NCBI GenBank assembly: GCA_044450785.1 | Contig: JBIOJM010000003.1 | Span: 12,139-76,138 of the forward strand | Reading direction: 5' to 3' | Source: JBIOJM01 sp044450785 | GTDB lineage: Bacteria > Planctomycetota > Planctomycetia > Isosphaerales > Isosphaeraceae | DNA length: 64,000 bases | Shown here: piece by piece, positions 34,249-43,800 of the stretch | Position numbering within the stretch: the stretch's first letter is position 1 | How the letters are laid out: each line of letters opens with the position of its first letter | Translations under genes and position numbers: made by a program | The notes under the pieces: model-generated | The model's input: the letters and a program-made list of their open reading frames with translations, nothing else | Database searches by the model: none | What the model was told of the DNA's origin: nothing

Positions 34249-35079
34249 ATGACACATCACGAATGGGAGCACGTTCAGGATGCGTGCCGGATGGTTCGTT
34301 CGCACTGGCACGGAGTTCCGCGTGTTGGCGTCGTCCTGGGCACGGGCCTGGGCGCCCTGGCGCGCGAGATCGAGGCCGAGGCATCGATCCCCTATCCCGA
34401 GATTCCCTTTTTTCCACGGTCGACCGTGGAGAGTCACAAGGGGCAACTGGTTTGCGGCAAGCTAGCCGGCCACTCGGTCATGGCGATGGAAGGGCGGTTT
34501 CATCTGTACGAGGGTTATTCGCCCTGGCAGGTGACCTTTCCGATCCGGGTGATGAAGGAGCTGGGCTGCCGGCTCTTGATCGTCTCCAACGCCGCGGGGG
34601 GGGTGAATCCACTTCACAAGAAAGGGGACCTCATCGTCGTCGAAGACCACATCAACCTGATGGGAGTGAACCCGCTGGTCGGCCCCAACGACGATCGGCT
34701 TGGTCCCCGATTTCCTGACATGATCGAGCCTTACGATCGAGACCTCCAGAATCTGGCCCTCAAGGTCGCGCTCGAGCAGAACATCGTTGCCCATCGGGGT
34801 GTCTATGTTGCGGTGGTTGGACCGAACCTGGAGACACGGGCCGAGTATCGCTTCCTCCGCGGCATCGGCGCCGACGTCGTGGGAATGTCGACCGTTCCCG
34901 AAGTCCTGGTCGCGGTCCACGCCGGAATGAAGGTGCTTGGGTTCTCGATTGTCACCGACATGTGCCTGCCTGATGCCTTGCACCCGGTCCGCATCGAGGA
35001 GATCATCGCTGTGGCCAACGAGGCCGAGGCCAAGCTGCGGACCATCGTCCGTGGAGTACTGGAGCGGTGGGAGGGCTGA
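34249..35079 (+). CDS. Purine nucleoside phosphorylase, trimeric class
   Basis: Splits purine nucleosides with phosphate into base and (deoxy)ribose 1-phosphate in purine salvage. The 276-residue length fits the trimeric PNP-I class. Visible motifs are GVVLGTGLG (phosphate loop), HKGQL, MEGRFHLYEGY, SNAAGGVNP, GPNLETRAEYRFLR (with the conserved base-binding Glu) and GADVVGMSTVPE. The loop that in mammalian PNP carries the base-binding Asn reads FSIVTDMCLPDA here, with Asp in that place. AGGAAGG precedes the start. It lies upstream of ileS. Confidence 0.92.
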   Translation: MTHHEWEHVQDACRMVRSHWHGVPRVGVVLGTGLGALAREIEAEASIPYPEIPFFPRSTVESHKGQLVCGKLAGHSVMAMEGRFHLYEGYSPWQVTFPIRVMKELGCRLLIVSNAAGGVNPLHKKGDLIVVEDHINLMGVNPLVGPNDDRLGPRFPDMIEPYDRDLQNLALKVALEQNIVAHRGVYVAVVGPNLETRAEYRFLRGIGADVVGMSTVPEVLVAVHAGMKVLGFSIVTDMCLPDALHPVRIEEIIAVANEAEAKLRTIVRGVLERWEG

Positions 35080-35083
35080 CAAC

Positions 35084-35218
35084 CAGTGTTCAGTGTTCAG
35101 TTGAGGCCGAGAAGCGCGTGTTTTGTTTCCACCGGCAACTGGCCACCACCAACGCATCACTAACCACGAGCCGCCCGCCACCACTCACTGAACACTGAAC
35201 ACTGAACACTGAACACTG
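35084..35218. repeat. Inverted arrays of a 7-bp repeat (CAGTGTT / AACACTG)
   Basis: Two copies of CAGTGTT plus a partial one lie at 35084-35101, directly after the PNP stop. Four copies of the complement AACACTG lie at 35191-35218, ending 11 bp before the ileS start. The left arm (18 bases) pairs perfectly with the right one, leaving a loop of about 90 bases. A transcript spanning both genes could form a long hairpin that hides or frames the ileS start. It could equally be a mobile short-repeat pair with no function. Confidence 0.85.
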
Positions 35219-35229
35219 GGTTTTGAGTG

Positions 35230-38049
35230 ATGTCGACCAATACCAAGCCTTATAAAGACACACTGAACCTGCCGGCGACCCGGTTCGACATGAAGGCGAA
35301 CCTGCCGGTCCGCGAGCCGGAGCTCCAGGCCCGGTGGCGAAGCCAGGACCTCTACGGTCTCGTCCGGCATGCCCGCCAGGGTCGACCGCGGAGGGTCCTG
35401 CACGACGGTCCCCCGTATGCCAACGGCGAGATCCACATGGGTACTTTACTTAACAAGGTACTCAAGGACATCGTCGTGCGATCGCTGACGATGGCCGGAT
35501 TCGACTGCCCATACGTGCCGGGCTGGGACTGTCACGGCCTGCCGATCGAGCACAGAGTGGTCAAGGACCTGGGTTCCAGGGCGGCCGCGATGAGCCAGGC
35601 CCAGATCCGTTCCTTGTGCCAGACCGATGCCATGAAGTGGGTCGACGAACAGCGCAGCCAGTTCAAGCGACTGGGTATCCTGGGTGACTGGGACCATCCC
35701 TACTTGACGCTCGACCCCCGGTACGAGGCGGGCATTCTCGACGTCCTGGCGGACCTGGTCGAGGGAGGATATGTCGGCCGTCAGCTCAAGCCGGTCCACT
35801 GGTGCATGACCGATCGGACCGCCCTGGCCGAGGCCGAGCTGGAATATCATGAGGAGACGACGCCCAGCATCTACGTGAACTTCCCGATGCTCGCGGGCGT
35901 GCCGCGAGGCTGGATGGAAGCCACGGGGACCGCGCCGTGGCACGCGATGATCTGGACGACCACGCCGTGGACCCTGCCGGCCAACGTTGCCGTCGCCGTC
36001 CATCCCGAGGTGACGTACGCCGGAGTCCGGTACACCCAGCCGGCGACTGGGCGGACCATCTCGACGATTCTGGCGGCCGATTTGGTCGCCAAGGTCATGG
36101 CCCTCGAGGGAATCACCGACTTCGCCGAAATCGGCCGGTGCCGCGGCAAGGAACTCGAGCATTCGGAATATTGCCACCCGTTCATCGAGCGCGTCTGCCC
36201 GATCGTGCTGGCCGATTACGTCAGCGTCGAGGACGGCACCGGACTGGTGCATACAGCGCCCGGCCACGGTGCCGAGGACTACCAGACAGGTCGTCTCTAT
36301 GAGCTTCCGGTACTGAGCCCGGTGGATCAGTCAGGGCGGTTCACGGCCCAAGCTCCGGAGTGGCTGACCGGCCAGCAGGTGTTCGCGGCCAATCGACCGA
36401 TCATCGAGCGGCTGAAGGAATCGAACCTTCTCCATCACGAGCAGCCGCTCGTGCACAGCTATCCTCATTGCTGGCGCTGCAAGAAGCCGGTGATCTTCCG
36501 GGCGACCGAACAATGGTTCATCGCCGTGGATCACAACGACTTGCGAGGTCGGACCCTGAAGGCAATCGGCGAGATCCGCTGGCTTCCCGAATGGGGGCGG
36601 ACGCGGATGGAGGCGATGGTGTCGCTGCGGCCCGACTGGTGCATCAGCCGCCAGCGGTCCTGGGGCGTGCCGATTCCGGCCTTGGGTTGCACCTCGTGTC
36701 AGACCCAGTTGCTGACGGCCGAAACCGTCCGGCATTTCCGCGACCTGTTTCACACACACGGGGCCGACGTCTGGTTCACCCGGCCGGTCGAGCAATTACT
36801 CCCCAAGGGCGCCGTCTGTCCGCAATGCGGTGGGACGTCGTTTCGCAAGGAAGGGGACATTCTCGACGTCTGGTTCGAGTCCGGATCCAGCCATCGCGCC
36901 GTCCTGACGAAGGACTTCGAGCTGGGCTACCCGGCCTTCATGTACCTGGAAGGCTCGGACCAGCACCGCGGTTGGTTCCAGTCGTCGCTCCTGACGGCGA
37001 TGGGAACCACCGGCACCGCTCCGTTCGAAACCGTGCTGACGCACGGGTTCGTGGTGGATGAACAAGGGCGGAAGATGTCCAAGTCGCTGGGCAACTTCAT
37101 CCCCGCGGCCGAGATGACCAACAAATACGGGGCTGATGTACTGCGACTCTACGTTGCCAGCATGGATTACGCCGACGACATCGGCGTCGGCGAGCGCGGC
37201 ATCAAGGAGATGTCGGAGGTTTATCGCAAGATCCGCAACACCTTCCGCTATTTGCTGGGGAACCTCCAGGATTATCGACGGTTTGACCCGGCCCACGTCG
37301 ACCCGGCCAGTCTGGGAGAAATCGACCGCTGGGTGCTCGGCCAGCTCAACAAGGTGGTTCGTGACGTCCGGGCGGCGTACGAACGATTCGAGTTTTACCG
37401 TGTCCACCAGCGGATCTACCAGTTCTGCGCGGTCGAGCTCTCGAGTTTTTACCTCGACGTGCTCAAGGACCGGCTGTACGCCGAGGCGGCCGAGAGCCCC
37501 GAGCGTCGGGCTGCGCAGTTCGTACTGGCCCGGCTGCACGGCCACCTGACGCGGCTTCTGGCCCCGATCATCCCGCATACGTGCGAGGAATTGTGGGATT
37601 ACCAGCCCGCCACACCCGAGGAGCCGCCCAGCGTCCATCTGGCGGAGTTTCCGGAGCCCGACCCGCGGTGGGACGACGCCGAGCGCGATGACCGGTGGGA
37701 CGAGCTGCTCGAACTGCGCGAGCGCGTGCTGATCGCACTCGAAGGTCTGAGGAAGAGCAAGCAGATCGGCAGTGCGCAGGAAGCGAAGGTCCGGATTGCC
37801 ACCAACCGGCCGGAACACTGGCTGCCGGTCGATGAACAACTGGCGACGCTCTGCATCGTTTCGGAGGTCGAGATCGTTGCCGACCCCGGCGCAACGGTCG
37901 AGTCGATCACGGCCGAGCGCGCTCCCTACCCCAAGTGCGACCGGTGCTGGAACTATCGAGCGAGCGTCGGCCGAAGCGCCCTCCACCCGACACTTTGCGA
38001 GCGGTGCGTGAGCGTGATCGACATGGTCAACGCGAGCCGCGGGATTTGA
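35230..38049 (+). CDS. ileS: Isoleucyl-tRNA synthetase
   Basis: Charges tRNA-Ile with isoleucine. Length 939 residues, normal for bacterial type I IleRS. Class I signatures are HMGT (residues 69-72, in DGPPYANGEIHMGT) and KMSKS (615-619). The editing insertion (CP1) includes TTPWTLPANVA and DGTGLVHTAPGHG. A CxxC pair around residues 485-540 and a C-terminal zinc ribbon (CDRCWNY and CERC, near residues 905-930) complete the bacterial form. The ATG at 35230 is preferred to the GTG one codon before. Confidence 0.97.
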   Translation: MSTNTKPYKDTLNLPATRFDMKANLPVREPELQARWRSQDLYGLVRHARQGRPRRVLHDGPPYANGEIHMGTLLNKVLKDIVVRSLTMAGFDCPYVPGWDCHGLPIEHRVVKDLGSRAAAMSQAQIRSLCQTDAMKWVDEQRSQFKRLGILGDWDHPYLTLDPRYEAGILDVLADLVEGGYVGRQLKPVHWCMTDRTALAEAELEYHEETTPSIYVNFPMLAGVPRGWMEATGTAPWHAMIWTTTPWTLPANVAVAVHPEVTYAGVRYTQPATGRTISTILAADLVAKVMALEGITDFAEIGRCRGKELEHSEYCHPFIERVCPIVLADYVSVEDGTGLVHTAPGHGAEDYQTGRLYELPVLSPVDQSGRFTAQAPEWLTGQQVFAANRPIIERLKESNLLHHEQPLVHSYPHCWRCKKPVIFRATEQWFIAVDHNDLRGRTLKAIGEIRWLPEWGRTRMEAMVSLRPDWCISRQRSWGVPIPALGCTSCQTQLLTAETVRHFRDLFHTHGADVWFTRPVEQLLPKGAVCPQCGGTSFRKEGDILDVWFESGSSHRAVLTKDFELGYPAFMYLEGSDQHRGWFQSSLLTAMGTTGTAPFETVLTHGFVVDEQGRKMSKSLGNFIPAAEMTNKYGADVLRLYVASMDYADDIGVGERGIKEMSEVYRKIRNTFRYLLGNLQDYRRFDPAHVDPASLGEIDRWVLGQLNKVVRDVRAAYERFEFYRVHQRIYQFCAVELSSFYLDVLKDRLYAEAAESPERRAAQFVLARLHGHLTRLLAPIIPHTCEELWDYQPATPEEPPSVHLAEFPEPDPRWDDAERDDRWDELLELRERVLIALEGLRKSKQIGSAQEAKVRIATNRPEHWLPVDEQLATLCIVSEVEIVADPGATVESITAERAPYPKCDRCWNYRASVGRSALHPTLCERCVSVIDMVNASRGI

Positions 38050-38106
38050 ATTCTCCCGAACGAGCGGCATAATTCAGCATGAGTTGCCACCGGGAGATTT
38101 CGCGAC

Positions 38107-38763
38107 ATGGCTGAAGCGCTGCGCGATCCGCCGATCATCGATCCACCAATCCGGCTGGCGGTATGCGTTTCGGGCGAGGGGACCACGCTCCAGAACTTGA
38201 TCCAGCGGATCCGGTCACGGCGGTTGAAGGCGGAAGTGGTCCAGGTCGTGGCGAGCCGGCCGCGGATCGGGGCCATCGCCCGTGCCGAGGCGGCGGGCAT
38301 CCCACTGGCGCTGGCCAACTACCACGCCCGGTCGAGGACCGAGTTCAGCGCGTCTGTCTTCGCCGCGATCCGCGACAGCAAGTCCGATCTGGTGATCCTG
38401 GGCGGCTTCCTGTCGCTGCTCACGATCCCCCCCGAGTACAAAGGACGCGTGATCAACGTCCATCCCTCCCTGATCCCGGCCTTCTGCGGCAAAGGGTATT
38501 TCGGCTCCACGGTCCACGAGGCCGTTCTGAAATCGGGGGTCAAGCTCAGCGGCTGCACGGTCCATTTCGTTGACGAAACCTACGACAACGGCCCGATCAT
38601 CCTTCAGCGGGCCGTGCCCGTGCTGGACGACGACACGGTCGAAACGCTCGGGGCCCGCGTCTTCAAGGAAGAATGCAAGGCACTCCCCGAAGCCATCGCC
38701 CTCTATGCCGAGGGCCTGCTTGAGATCGAGGGCCGCCGCGTTCGTGTCGGGCTCTCGGTCTGA
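38107..38763 (+). CDS. purN: Phosphoribosylglycinamide formyltransferase
   Basis: Transfers a formyl group from 10-formyl-THF to GAR in purine synthesis. The 218-residue protein shows the GAR-binding loop SGEGTTLQ (commonly SGxGSNLQ), the catalytic Asn and His in INVHPSLIP, and the folate-site Asp in VDETYDNGPII. A GGGAGA ribosome site precedes the start, 58 bp after ileS, so cotranscription is possible. It ends 12 bp from the convergent deacetylase gene. Confidence 0.93.
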   Translation: MAEALRDPPIIDPPIRLAVCVSGEGTTLQNLIQRIRSRRLKAEVVQVVASRPRIGAIARAEAAGIPLALANYHARSRTEFSASVFAAIRDSKSDLVILGGFLSLLTIPPEYKGRVINVHPSLIPAFCGKGYFGSTVHEAVLKSGVKLSGCTVHFVDETYDNGPIILQRAVPVLDDDTVETLGARVFKEECKALPEAIALYAEGLLEIEGRRVRVGLSV

Positions 38764-38775
38764 AGGATCGTTCCA

Positions 38776-39468
38776 TCAGAGCAGTAACTGGTCGAGCCCT
38801 CGCAAGCCGATCGGGTCCCGGCTGGCAAAAGGCTCGGCGTGGCGCACGCCGGCCAATTGCCCCCAGTAACGGGTGCGGTCGCAGACCGTCTCGATCACGC
38901 CGGGCTGGCCTTCAGGCTGGTTGTCCACCAGTTGAGACCGGAAACAGCGCAATGCCGCCACTTTCGCGTCGAGCTGATCAGAGATGTCGACAACCACGCT
39001 GGGACGCTCGACGATCCGCAGGTGGACGCTGAAATAGTACAGGATACGGGCGGGGTGGAATGGCTCGCCCGCGATGTCGGACCTGGACAGCTTGCTCCAG
39101 AACCGCGCGTCCTCGACCAGCTTGGTCGCCGCGGTGTGGTCGGGATGGGCATCCTCCCAGAAGGGGGCGAACACGAGCCGCGGCCGAACCTGGCGGAATA
39201 TGGCCGCCAGCGACCGTCGATGAAGCAATGTCGGCTCCAGGCTCCGGTTGGGGAGGCCGAGGTTCTTGCGCCATGGATTGCCGAGGACGGCATTGGCCGA
39301 GGCCGTCTCGGCCGCGCGCCGCTCGGGGTTCCCGAGCGGCGTCGGCTCGCCGCTGGTCAAGTCGAGGATGCCCAGCGACCAACCCTGCTGGATCAGCCGG
39401 AGGATCGTTCCTCCCATGCCCAGCTCGGCATCATCCGGATGAGGTGCGACGACCAGAGCGTCGAGCAT
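38776..39468 (-). CDS. PIG-L family deacetylase, BshB1-like
   Basis: The start is set at MLDALVVAPHPDDAEL (39468); the longer open frame adds 48 unlikely residues. The 230-residue product has the zinc-binding AHPDDAELG-type motif near the N-terminus (here APHPDDAELG) and AHPDH downstream. DLTSGEPTPLGNPERRAAE is close to the pattern of BshB1, the N-acetylglucosaminyl-malate deacetylase of bacillithiol synthesis. The other bacillithiol genes (bshA, bshC) are not in the window, so the substrate remains inferred. Confidence 0.87.
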   Translation of the reverse strand: MLDALVVAPHPDDAELGMGGTILRLIQQGWSLGILDLTSGEPTPLGNPERRAAETASANAVLGNPWRKNLGLPNRSLEPTLLHRRSLAAIFRQVRPRLVFAPFWEDAHPDHTAATKLVEDARFWSKLSRSDIAGEPFHPARILYYFSVHLRIVERPSVVVDISDQLDAKVAALRCFRSQLVDNQPEGQPGVIETVCDRTRYWGQLAGVRHAEPFASRDPIGLRGLDQLLL

Positions 39469-39624
39469 GATGAGTTTCGCTGAAAAACGTGCGACTGGAT
39501 AAACTCGAACGACGGTTCCATAATTGAACCATGCCCAGGCAGAAATTGTCTTCGACGGCATCCACAAACCTACCGCCTTCACCGTTTTATGAAACCCCAA
39601 ATCGAAAAGCACTCTGAAAGCCCT

Positions 39625-40239
39625 ATGAAGTACTTCAAGCCCGAATTGTATCTGCGATACAACTCACGCGACGACGCCGATGCGGATCGTGCCGATCGTC
39701 ACTGGGAAAAGGCGATTCATGCTTATACGGAACACTTGCGCACGTTTTCTAAGAAAATGAACGACCGCGTCAAAGACCTTGCCGAGAACCTGTGCCTCCA
39801 TGACGCACAACTGATTTCCTCCAAAGGATACCTTTCCGCCCTGCCCCTCCTACCTCATTTCCGAACATGGGTCATTTCTCTCAGAACCAATGGGAAAATC
39901 GTCAATCTTTTTTATTTATTGTGGGGCGAAGTCGGGGAGTCAACCGCGCAGAAAAAATGGCCTTTCTCCAAACTTTCTGCGCACTGGCTGTATGACGAGG
40001 TCGATTTTGAGCCCGACTCGCCCTTTCTTTACTGGCATCGTATCCTGTTGAGCGATGGCAGAGTGATTTCCATCCCTTTTTTCGACGTCTTCGTCCACTC
40101 CTTCTCAGAACAGAATTCCGAGACCGCGATCAGTTCGACGGGGAGAGCTCAGCCGGCGCACACGCCTGAACCGGAGCCGACCGGGCGTCGCGTTGTAAAG
40201 ATGAAAGATCGCGAGAAGTTTGGTCTCGGCGGAACGTGA
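39625..40239 (+). CDS. Uncharacterised protein (MKYFKPELYLRYNS)
   Basis: The start is placed at MKYFKPELYLRYNSRDD (39625); an in-frame ATG also exists at 39589, with no better ribosome site. The 204-residue product begins with acidic helical sequence (DADADRADRHWEKAIHAY) and continues as an alpha/beta domain (KIVNLFYLLWGE, ILLSDGRVISIPFFDV). The tail is disordered and basic. Its base composition is noticeably less GC-rich than the neighbours', which may mark transfer. A planctomycete-type family without assigned function. Confidence 0.7.
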   Translation: MKYFKPELYLRYNSRDDADADRADRHWEKAIHAYTEHLRTFSKKMNDRVKDLAENLCLHDAQLISSKGYLSALPLLPHFRTWVISLRTNGKIVNLFYLLWGEVGESTAQKKWPFSKLSAHWLYDEVDFEPDSPFLYWHRILLSDGRVISIPFFDVFVHSFSEQNSETAISSTGRAQPAHTPEPEPTGRRVVKMKDREKFGLGGT

Positions 40240-40287
40240 CGTATTGTCAGGTGGCCGGGTGATCGCGACAACGATGAAACATGATCC

Positions 40288-40545
40288 TCAAAGGCCCGCG
40301 ATGTCTTGAACCAAATTCCCGTCGATGTCCACGACGGCAAGACGATGCCCCTCTTTCTTGACTCTCGTGAGAATGTCCACGAGAGCCAACCCCATCTTCA
40401 CGAGGTCGGTGTCGCTGACCCCATTCTCGGCTGCCGAGTCGCGAATTCGACCACTCGTGGCTGGGGACGCCTGAAGAACGATCGCCGATCCTGTTGGCCT
40501 GATCACGTGCCCTTTCCCCCAGGGCGGATCTTGTCGGTTTTCCAT
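40288..40545 (-). CDS. Small RHH/antitoxin-like protein
   Basis: The start at 40545 (MENRQDPPWGKGH) has GGAG 9 bases upstream. The 85-residue protein has a beta-strand (SAIVLQASP), a helix (SGRIRDSAAENG), and a second helix ending VKKEGHRLAVVDIDGNLVQ. This pattern is found in small solitary proteins related to ribbon-helix-helix regulators. No toxin lies next to it. The name is a guess at the fold only. Confidence 0.6.
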   Translation of the reverse strand: MENRQDPPWGKGHVIRPTGSAIVLQASPATSGRIRDSAAENGVSDTDLVKMGLALVDILTRVKKEGHRLAVVDIDGNLVQDIAGL

Positions 40546-40728
40546 GAGAAGTGCTCCGCAAGAGCGGCTTTCCCATCCATTAGAATCGGCTCGATCGACC
40601 ATGTCCACACAGTGGCCGATCACGGTGCGTGTCGTGACAGCAAGCTAACCGAACCGACTCCTCGTGGAGCGATCGCGTCTTTCGGCAGGCTGGCTAGCCC
40701 CAAAAAGGAACAACAGAAATGTCGCTCA

Positions 40729-40756
40729 TTGACACGACTGACCATGCCGGTACAAT
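40729..40756 (+). promoter_or_regulatory. Sigma70-type promoter for the LEPR-XLL gene
   Basis: TTGACA (40729-40734) and TACAAT (40751-40756) are separated by 16 bp, in the 315-bp gap before the LEPR-XLL gene. The start codon is about 105 bases downstream. The stretch between is unusually AT-rich for this genome. Nothing else was found in the gap. Confidence 0.6.
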
Positions 40757-40860
40757 ACATTCTGATACGACATTAAAAGATGACTTCTCTACTTAAAGTT
40801 TACTAATTCCTCCGAGAGCCGTCCAGCCTCGACTCAGGTGCAACGAGAGGAGACCCGTCG

Positions 40861-43800
40861 ATGAGCCTTACGACATACGACGTGAGCAAGCGGTCGGCCC
40901 CATCACGTTCCTGCCGGCCGGGAAGCAAGGCGGATCGAGTTTGGGCGGCGGCACAACTGAGGCGAAAATCGCGGAAGTTCCGTCCCTCGCTCCTGCCGGA
41001 TCTTGAGCCGCGCACCCTGCTCAGCGCCATCTCCGACAATGCCTATCCCCTGCTGGGTGTCGGAGCCACAGCCGACCAGAGCCAGTTCTACGTGTACCAG
41101 AACTCTGATTCCGGCCTCAATCACAGCTTCCCGTCTCGTTTTTTCGCTGATTCGCAGGGTAGTTTGACCAAGATCCATATCGATACCGCCGCCATCGATG
41201 ATCCTTCGTCGCCCAGTGGCACCTCGACTGACCCGAACGCCTTGGATCCGGTGCGGGGTACGGTCTTCAAGGCGACCTTTGACCCGCTCACGACGGGCCA
41301 ATACGTCGGTGTCAATTTCGAGGAGCCGGAGAACTGGGGCGTGCGCCGCACCGCACCCGGCGCCAGCTTCCAGGGCTACGATCTCCAGGGGGCAACCACG
41401 CTTGTGCTCGACGTGCGCTCGCCAACGCCCGGCGGGATCTGGGTCCAGTTCGGGGTGGGTGGAAGTGATTCGCAGCCCTATGCCAAGGTCACCGATTACC
41501 TGTACATTCCCCAGAGCAGCACTTACCAGCCACTACAAATCCCGCTGAGCACGCTTCGTGATCCGTTCACCGGCGCGGTCTCGTCCCCGGACCTCTCCAG
41601 CGTCCACATCCTTTTCTCGGTCGCCACCAACAACGTCTACGCCCCGCAGGGTGGGACCTTGCTCATCGACAACGTGCGGTTCGACCCCGTGCCGACCAGC
41701 CAGGCTTCGAGCCTCTCGTTCCCGCTGAGCACCGCGACGTTCGGGGTCCTCCCTCAATCGCAGTCCCCGTTTCCGCTGGACCAGGTCTTGAGCAATGTGA
41801 CCACGACCTACGAGACCTCGCTCACCATCATCGACCTTCTCGACGGTGGGACTGCGGAGGACCTGGCTGACGCCCGCGCCTTGTGCGACGCCCTGGTCTA
41901 TGCCCTGAACCACGATAACGCGGGCGACCCGCTGCCCACAGTGATGGTCAACGGCGCAGCCGGCATCGGACTCCACAACGCTTATAGCAGCGGCGACCTG
42001 GCGTTGCTCAACAACCAGGACCCATCTCAAGGGCAGTTGGGTCAGCAGGGCCAGGTCCGGCTGGCGGGTTTCAGCGTCCCCGGCCAGGCGGGCGGTACGC
42101 CGGCGTTCTACCTCGTGCTTGACGGTGCAACCGGGGGGAATAACGCGTTCGCGATGATGGCGCTGGTCCGGGCTTACCAAACCTTCGGCGATTCCGTGTA
42201 CCTCAACGCCGCGCGGACGATCGGCCTGTGGATCGCCGGCAACCTGACCGACACTTCAGGCACCGGCTATGGGGGCTATTTCGACGGCTATCCCGACGAG
42301 GGAGCTCCCAAGCAGTTGATCACGGGGAAGTCGACCGAGAACAACGCCGACATCGCCGCCGCGTTCATGATGCTGGCCCAGACCGAGCAGCAGCTCGGCA
42401 ATACAGCCGAGTCCGATCAGTGGACCCAGTGGGCGTATGTCGCGGGCGACTTCGTGATGGCGATGTTCGATCCGGCCTCCGGTCGCTTCAACGCCGGCAC
42501 TGTCCCCGCCGGGACCGCTCCCGGTCCTGGGATCGACCCTTCCGGCCCCCAGAAGGGCAACGACGTCATCAACACCTTCGACTTCCTCGACGCCCAGACC
42601 TTCACGACGCTCGCCCTGGCGGGCCTGCCGCGTTACCAAGACCAGATCGACTGGCACGAGCCGATCGAGCACGCGATCGACACGTTCGCCAAAACGATCA
42701 CGGCAACGACCGATGGTCAAACCCGAACGTATCAGGGCTTCAGCCTCGTCGCGACACCAACGATTACTACCGGTGATCCGGATCCCGCCGACGGCATCGC
42801 CTGGGAGTTCACCGGGCAGGTCGTGGTGGCGATGCGACTCGTCGATGAACTGTACGGGCAGACGACGTTCGAGACGATGGCCGACAGCGACCTGGCGCAG
42901 ATTCGCCAGGCCCAGCAGTTCGCTCCCTTCGGCGACGGTGAGGGCGTGGTCGCCGCGACGCTGAACGGCGAGAACGACCAGGGGCCATCCCGGGGTGGAT
43001 TCGCGCCGGTTTATCAGGATCTATCCACGCCGTTCCAGGGAATCCCCGAGCGCGTGGGCCTGGCGGCCACGACCTGGGCCATCTTCGCCGATTCCGCAAT
43101 CGATCCGCTGGGACAGCCGAGCTCGGCTCCGGGTACGCCGGTGCTGACCGCAAGCACCGACACGGGGAGCTCGTCGTCCGACGACCTGACCAACCGCAAC
43201 AACAGCAGCTCGCAGACAGTCCTCCAGTTCCAGGTCGGCGGTATCGACCTCGGAGCGACGGTGTCGATCCTGGCCGACGGCGTGTTGATCGGCGCCGCGG
43301 TGGCGACCGGTCCGAGCATCGTGGTGACGACCGATGGGACGTACGCACTGACCGATGGCTCTCACCTCATCACGGCCCGGCAGACCGCCCCGGGCCAGAG
43401 CCCCTCGGCCATCTCGCCCGCACTGACCATCGTGATTGATACGACGCCCCCGCGTGTGACGGCAGTGGGTCAGGGCTTATCGCCGTTCGAGGCCGGCCCA
43501 GTTGGTTCGGTCGACTTGTCGCTCTCGGAGCCGATCGATCCTTCCTCCTTGTCGGTCTCGAGCCTGAGCCTGACGCGGGATGGCCAGACCGTCCCGCTGA
43601 CAGCCACCGTGAGCGTGACGCCGCTCTCCGCGACGACCTATCAAATCCAGGGGCTGGCCCCCTTCACGACGACAACCGGCAATTACGTTCTGGAAGTCCG
43701 GGCCGACGGTCTCCGCGACCTGGCGGGTAATCTCGGCGTGGGATCCAGTACCGCGACCTGGTTCGTGAGCCTGACTGTTCAGTCGGTTCAGCCGGCGTTC

